A stretch of 64,000 nt of DNA from Saturnia japonica. Its lineage: Eukaryota; Arthropoda; Insecta; Lepidoptera; Saturniidae. Below are positions 59,294-64,000 of this stretch, piece by piece (position 1 is the stretch's first letter; each line of letters opens with the position of its first letter). Under the pieces are notes generated by a model that was given only the letters and a program-made list of their open reading frames with translations, was not told the DNA's origin and made no database searches. The translations under genes and the position numbers were made by a program. The stretch is from the NCBI GenBank assembly GCA_033032175.1, contig CM065325.1:7158930-7222929 (forward strand). The letters are read 5' to 3'.

Positions 59294-59826
59294 TTTGATA
59301 TTTGACAGCTGGGCAGCAATCAACACGGAGGAACACAAAATACACAACGTAACGTATGGATAATGTGAAAAAACTCAGCGAACAGAAATGTAGTGACTAG
59401 CACGACCGTCTTGTTGCGAGTGACTAATTAAAACAAACACAAAATGGCGGTGGGCCATTGAGTGTTCCCATCTTGAAAAAATATATTTGAATGTTTTTGT
59501 TGTATTTGTCTTTGTTCAAAATATAATAAATATATGCGATCGATAAGTATCATTACATTCATTACTTATTTGGTCACAACACTATAACTATCAAATTAGA
59601 ACTGTCATCGAGAAAATAAAGAAATGGAAATAGTATAGTGAATGTCAGTTTTTTGCATTATTTAGTTGGTTATGTTCCCGGTATAGCCAAGCTTTTTTTA
59701 GAAAATCTGTGAATGCAGTTATTATTATTTCAAAAAGTGAAAGAATGTTTCCTTTGAGTAAAATTTGGTATCTTCAATATTTAATATACTTTTCCTCAAT
59801 GCCCCGTCCGTTTTTTCCACTCTGTA

Positions 59827-61229
59827 TATTCGTATACCTACTGTAATCACAAAATCTTACATGATTATGTGTAATAAGTAATGTAACTATTTAGTAATCA
59901 AAGTAGCTAAACTTGTGCATTGCAAAAATGTTATCTAGGTACATTATTTTTCCTTTAATCTGAGTTCTTATAATTTTCCTCGCACTAGAGTGAACATGTC
60001 CTACCTGCTACCTGGAGCAGACGAGGCGACGACGGCCGATTTCCAAAGAATTTTTCCATTATCCCTGACAAATTGCATCTCTGCCTCTATAATGCGATCT
60101 CGGGTCGAACGGTTTAATATTTATAATAAGTTATAGAAGTTATTCATATTTTCCATCATAAGTTTAATTGACTATGTATAAAAAATAGCTACATTCTTGA
60201 TTCAATTGTTAATTGCTTAAAGTTATGCTCGTTTGGAATACTTTGTGTACGTACCTTTTTTTTGTGAGTTTGTTATAGAATGACTTACGAGTACATACTT
60301 TGGTTTATATAGTCAGACCGACGCGACGCTACGCATTGTTAAGTATTTTGTTCTTGGATTTTTCCATCTATTTCTCTATATAATCAACTGGTTAAGGTCT
60401 TTTAGATATGGTTGGCTATAATTGTGACCATAGTTAATTGCAGATGAATGAGACTATTATGAATTAGAAGTAGTACTTAAATTAACTGTTATTTAAATAT
60501 AATTATTATATACTATTGGGATTTTTATTATTATTAAAGCACGACAAAATTACTGTACTATACTTGATGATAAGCACAGTACATTCCAAAAACGACAGTC
60601 ACGTTATGGTTGAAGGAACTAAGATCCGAGGTGTATGAAATATTCTTCTTCAACACATCTTTTTCCTTTCTTTCTTTTCCTTTAACGTATTATCTTATTC
60701 TTCTTTTTTTTTCTTTAATAAATCAACGAAAAATAGGATATGTAATATTACGTCTAAACTATAAACTATTAAATTTGCATATCACTCGTTCTCGATTTAC
60801 CGGACGTTATATAATTTGGTCAAGTTTTCCTTTGTGCCCTGTTCCGTGCGGTTGTAACTGAGAACGAGAACAAAGGGAACCGTAACGATGTGGTCCACTG
60901 CAAACTTTACACTTGTATGCACGAATAGCATCATTTTAATGATTTATTTTTTCCTATAAAAATGTATTGTTTCTTGTTATTTTAAAGATTATCAACTGGA
61001 TGTGAAATTATCCATATAAAGGGCAACTACAAAGGTAGATGCCAGAAATTTTCATCTCAAGATCACACAAATTTAAACTACACCTCTTAGTTAGCCTTAG
61101 TTTGGCTTTTCTTCGTCTTAGTTTTTTTAGTTCAGATTAATTTTTTTCTTTCCCCCTTTCCTCTTTTTACCAGGCGTACAGAACACACCTCCGTTTACTC
61201 TTCCTTCATTAATAATTCTTCGTATGGTA
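59827..61229. other. intergenic DNA without recognised genes
   Basis: Less AT-rich spots at about 60000-60115 and 60780-60900 look transposon-derived but cannot be classified. The open frame at 60610-60861 is low complexity. Confidence 0.45.
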
Positions 61230-61657
61230 GAAGAAGAAACCCCTGTAAGTAACAGTTCAATAATATAGAGTAAGGATAGTACACTAATAATATTACTTAT
61301 TTGATTTCATTATGGGTTTTAATTTTTCTTTTAATGTACGAGAACCCTTAATAATTTTTACACACAAAAATGTTTGTTTGCAAAATATCAAAAAAGCTGC
61401 CAAACTATTACTAACTGTAACTTTAACATTATGATTAAAATAATAATAAGTAATTGTTTCGGTACTTAGAAAAATGTATGTATAAAATATAAAGTATCTT
61501 GACTTGTTAGTTCTACTTACCGGTGAATGTTTGAACTCTCTTTAAAATCGAAGATTCTGATTGGCCTCCATCTTCTTCTGCACAAATCCTTTGGTATACA
61601 TTGTAAACAATGTTCCTTGCTTGTAATCGAATTGGTTTTTTCGACATTTTCACGAGA
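61133..61657 (-). pseudogene. N-terminal part of a Tc1/mariner-type transposase with an intron
   Basis: Minus strand. An exon starts at an ATG near 61646 (MSKKPIRLQARNIVYNVYQR, then CAEEDGGQSESSILKRVQTF) and ends at a donor gtaag near 61520. A second exon after ttacag near 61243 reads VSSSTIRRIINEGRVNGGVF and continues with GKKRKGGKKKINLN to a stop. The join is in frame, giving a helix-turn-helix DNA-binding domain followed by a basic linker, as in mariner-like transposases of insects. No DDE domain follows, so this is a truncated copy or a domesticated short gene. Confidence 0.6.
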
Positions 61658-61709
61658 ACTGTAACTTTTGAAGAAAAAAACAAAACATCTCTGCAGCGGT
61701 TGACTCAAC

Positions 61710-62901
61710 TCGAACTAAATTTGATAGATGACAATTGATAATTGCCATATGAAAATCACAATTAATTTTTTTGTTTTCGTTCCATGAGATTCTGGTACAC
61801 CTATAATACGTAAATGTAATGTTCTACAAAAATATTGGTCTTTAGTACATCTAAGGAATATGGCGTATTGTTTTAAAATAATATCTCTTTTTTAGGTAGT
61901 TTGCAAACCGAAGGAAGTCAAAAATCAAAGATAAGAAGAAAAACTACGTACCTACTACAGTTATTTACAAAGTTTTATTTTTATAAAAAGCTGAGCTCTG
62001 AAAATCATCTTTTAGAAGCTATGCAATAAAAATAAATATGAAGTCAATCCTATAATAACATGAAACTATATATTTATATAAAGTGGGTTTGCATTTTCGC
62101 TGAATATTTACGTGTATATTAAACTAATATTATATTAATGCTATTATTATTAATTAATTAATTAATTTAGTTAGTATTAATTATAATTAGTACACCACGG
62201 CTATCCTATGAACATCACTATATCCATGTTTTAAATATAAATATATAAGTTATTTACTTATTAGATGATCAATAATCGAATGGTTAGTAGATAAGAGTTT
62301 CGGACAATAATATTTTCTTGTTTATTACTTTTTAGAGAGCGATATTCCGTAGTCGAGTTTTAGTTTTTAAACTTATTTTTTTTATTTAAATAATTTTGTG
62401 GTTTTATTTTAGCGAGAAAGTGTGTGGCAATGCTCATTGGTTTAGCCAGGATTTTAGTCTGGGGCTGGGGATATGCAAAGGAAAGCTAATTTAAAACTTT
62501 GGAATCGCTTGGTACATGAAATAACAGAGAGGGCGTTAGGTCCACTACCTAACCTCTGACCGGAGTGTTAAAAAGTTAAATTAGAGATTTCAACATTTAG
62601 TATAATTTGGCGCGCTTAGCCACACTGGTGGGAAGCAGAGAAGGCAGAGAGGACAGCTTCCAACTCTTACAAAACTCACATAACTCGAGTTATAAACTTT
62701 TATTATAGCCTAAGTGAACATCAGAGACGTGATTTTATAAATTATATTATAGACATTTATCGAGTTAATGTAAGCAAAGCAGCAAGTATCAGCTAGTAAT
62801 TTTTTTTAAAATGCGCTATTTAAACCCTTTCATTTGATTTGAAGATGAGTTGGCTTCTCTGTTTGTCAAAATTATATTATTACGTTTGGCAATAGTATAT
62901 T
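61710..62901. other. intergenic DNA without genes
   Basis: AT-rich. It contains a (taat)n low-complexity run at about 62146-62176. Nothing else is supported. Confidence 0.5.
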
Positions 62902-62987
62902 ACGCACCGTGGGAGAAGAGTAGGACATTCACGCCCGCGCGTATGGTTGGGCGGGTGGGGATGTCCTACTTTTCTCCCTAGGTGCGT
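62902..62987. repeat. 86-bp hairpin
   Basis: acgcacc-gt-gggagaagagtaggacat pairs with atgtcctacttttctccc-ta-ggtgcgt. Only one or two mismatches occur over arms of about 27 bases. The loop is GC-rich (cgcccgcgcg..ggcgggt). Confidence 0.85.
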
Positions 62988-62993
62988 TTACAA

Positions 62994-63169
62994 TTTTTTT
63001 CTCCTCGGGATGAAAAGTTTATATATAAACACACAGTTGCGAGGTTACCGGGAGATAAAGTAAAGTACGCGCATGCGCACATTTGCCATCTCATCGGGAG
63101 AGAATCGGGTACTTTTCTCCCGCGTGACAGGGACTGAAAGTGAACTTTTCATCCCGGAGGAGAAAAAAA
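62994..63169. repeat. second inverted repeat enclosing gggaga motifs
   Basis: tttttttctcctcgggatg at 62994 pairs with catcccggaggagaaaaaaa ending at 63169, with one gap. Inside are gggagataaagtaaagtac (63051) and gtacttttctccc (63109), which pair, and a gcgcatgcgc palindrome (63068-63077). Confidence 0.75.
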
Positions 63170-63522
63170 TATGTTCTTTCTTTGGTATTGCTTTTTTAGC
63201 TTTCTTAACATTTCATGTTTTGTATATCGATAAAACCCTTATCACCCTGACTTAGAAACAATTTACCCTCATTTATTTAAATAAATGTTACTCTTAAATC
63301 ATAGTCGAGTAATGAAAAAAAGCTGTATTGAAGCTTACATGCGACAGAATATGTTCTTACTATAAATTAATATTTTTCCTAACACCTTCTTTTAGTATCT
63401 GATAGTTCACTTTGTGATTATTGGTGTATTCTCTGTCATATAAAAGCAAAACATAAATTATTAACACAATATTAACAATTCAATAAATAAAAACTGTGTG
63501 TCAGCTCCGAAGCAGGATAGGA

Positions 63523-63716
63523 GGAGTTTACTCCTTAAGTACGATTCTGTAGGTATTCAAGTTTACACATACATGATTTCAAAGTGAAATGTGCACAAGC
63601 TACGTTTCGTAGAAAAACATAACGCTTTTAAGTTAATGCTTGTAGTAATTTCACTCTTCATAAAATTTCCATAGCGGGGGTCATATATGAAAATCGATTC
63701 TTAAGGAGTAAACTCC
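63523..63716. mobile_element. 194-bp MITE with 17-bp perfect TIRs
   Basis: GGAGTTTACTCCTTAAG at 63523-63539 and its exact reverse complement at 63700-63716. The TIR is itself nearly palindromic. No clear target duplication and no coding capacity. Confidence 0.7.
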
Positions 63717-64000
63717 AATAAATACAGAGATAACGCTCTATTCTATTTGCCTACCCTAATACGGACATGACGTAAAGACTAATGATATTTAAATAAACAT
63801 GTTTTAAACTGGTTTGATTCCCAGGTCGAGCAAAGTTTTATTGGGTTTTTCAATGAAATTTTCAGTAGTGGCTTGGAGTTTGGTTTTGTGCCCGATAAAT
63901 GGCAATAGGCTCGCCCCCTATTACATAGGACCTAAAAACATACCCGGCAAACTGTGGGTGTATAAATTACCTAGTACATTAGTAGACCTCTGCCTAACAG
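63717..64000. other. terminal intergenic stretch
   Basis: Nothing recognised before the window ends. Confidence 0.5.

Larger units (their letters stand above)
57614..59824 (-). mobile_element. mariner-type DNA transposon with long patchy TIRs and nested MITE
   Basis: The left end starts TA-CAAGGCGGAAAAA. The right end, reverse complemented, starts TA-CAGAGTGGAAAAA. The similarity runs inward for about 115 bases (for example aaatattgaagata, caaattttactca, aggaaacattc). A further inner block (tttccatttctttattttct) pairs 58030-58066 with 59607-59645. The flanking TA dinucleotides fit Tc1/mariner target sites. The interior carries a deleted transposase on the minus strand and a pogo-like MITE. 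The left arm carries about 300 extra bases (57730-58030). Confidence 0.75.

Noticed and set aside
58970..59305. Plus-strand open frame at 58970-59305
   Set aside because: It is antisense to the deleted transposase, which has the recognisable motifs.
63073..63255. 60-codon open frame at 63073
   Set aside because: It runs through the hairpin arms and low-complexity sequence with no recognisable domain.

Overview
The window is insect nuclear DNA, most likely from a moth or butterfly. It is AT-rich, has GT-AG introns and insect-type polyadenylation signals, and is crowded with repeats typical of lepidopteran genomes: tRNA-derived SINEs, RTE-like 3' ends with GACA tails, and short DNA transposons. 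Host coding sequence is sparse. It consists essentially of two complete flavin-containing monooxygenase (FMO) genes facing each other.

Layout. 1-353: a short exon-like stretch of an unidentified host gene, interrupted by a hAT transposon (353-4584) with 8-bp target-site duplications and a frameshifted transposase. 4593-11893: intergenic DNA with a second, very degraded hAT remnant and a non-LTR retrotransposon 3' end. 11894-39138 (+): FMO gene 1, eight exons, about 454 residues, spread over 27 kb because its introns are full of transposons. 39139-40534: short intergenic gap containing both poly(A) signals. 40535-48518 (-): FMO gene 2, eight exons, about 452 residues, in only 8 kb. The two genes share all seven intron phases (0,2,0,1,1,0,0) and nearly the same exon sizes. 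Both begin with a separate exon encoding a signal peptide, so both products should enter the secretory pathway. This layout matches the insect FMO group that includes the soluble, secreted senecionine N-oxygenase of arctiid moths. The assignment of substrate is inference.

50468-55471: an intact, very young Ty3/gypsy LTR retrotransposon. Its LTRs look identical by eye and gag and pol are open. Gag-pol is joined by an A-AAA-AAC minus-one slippery site. There is no recognisable tRNA primer site; the sequence next to the 5' LTR is instead complementary to 11 nt inside the LTR, which suggests Tf1/sushi-style self-priming. 57614-59824: a mariner-type transposon with TA target sites, an internally deleted transposase, and a nested pogo-like MITE (58123-58534). 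61230-61657: the N-terminal part of another Tc1/mariner-type transposase split by an intron. 62902-63716: nested foldback hairpins and a small MITE.

The FMOs would act together as a detoxification or N-oxygenation pair. The mobile elements account for most of the remaining sequence that can be explained. No bacterial-type systems, CRISPR arrays, rRNA or true tRNA genes were seen.
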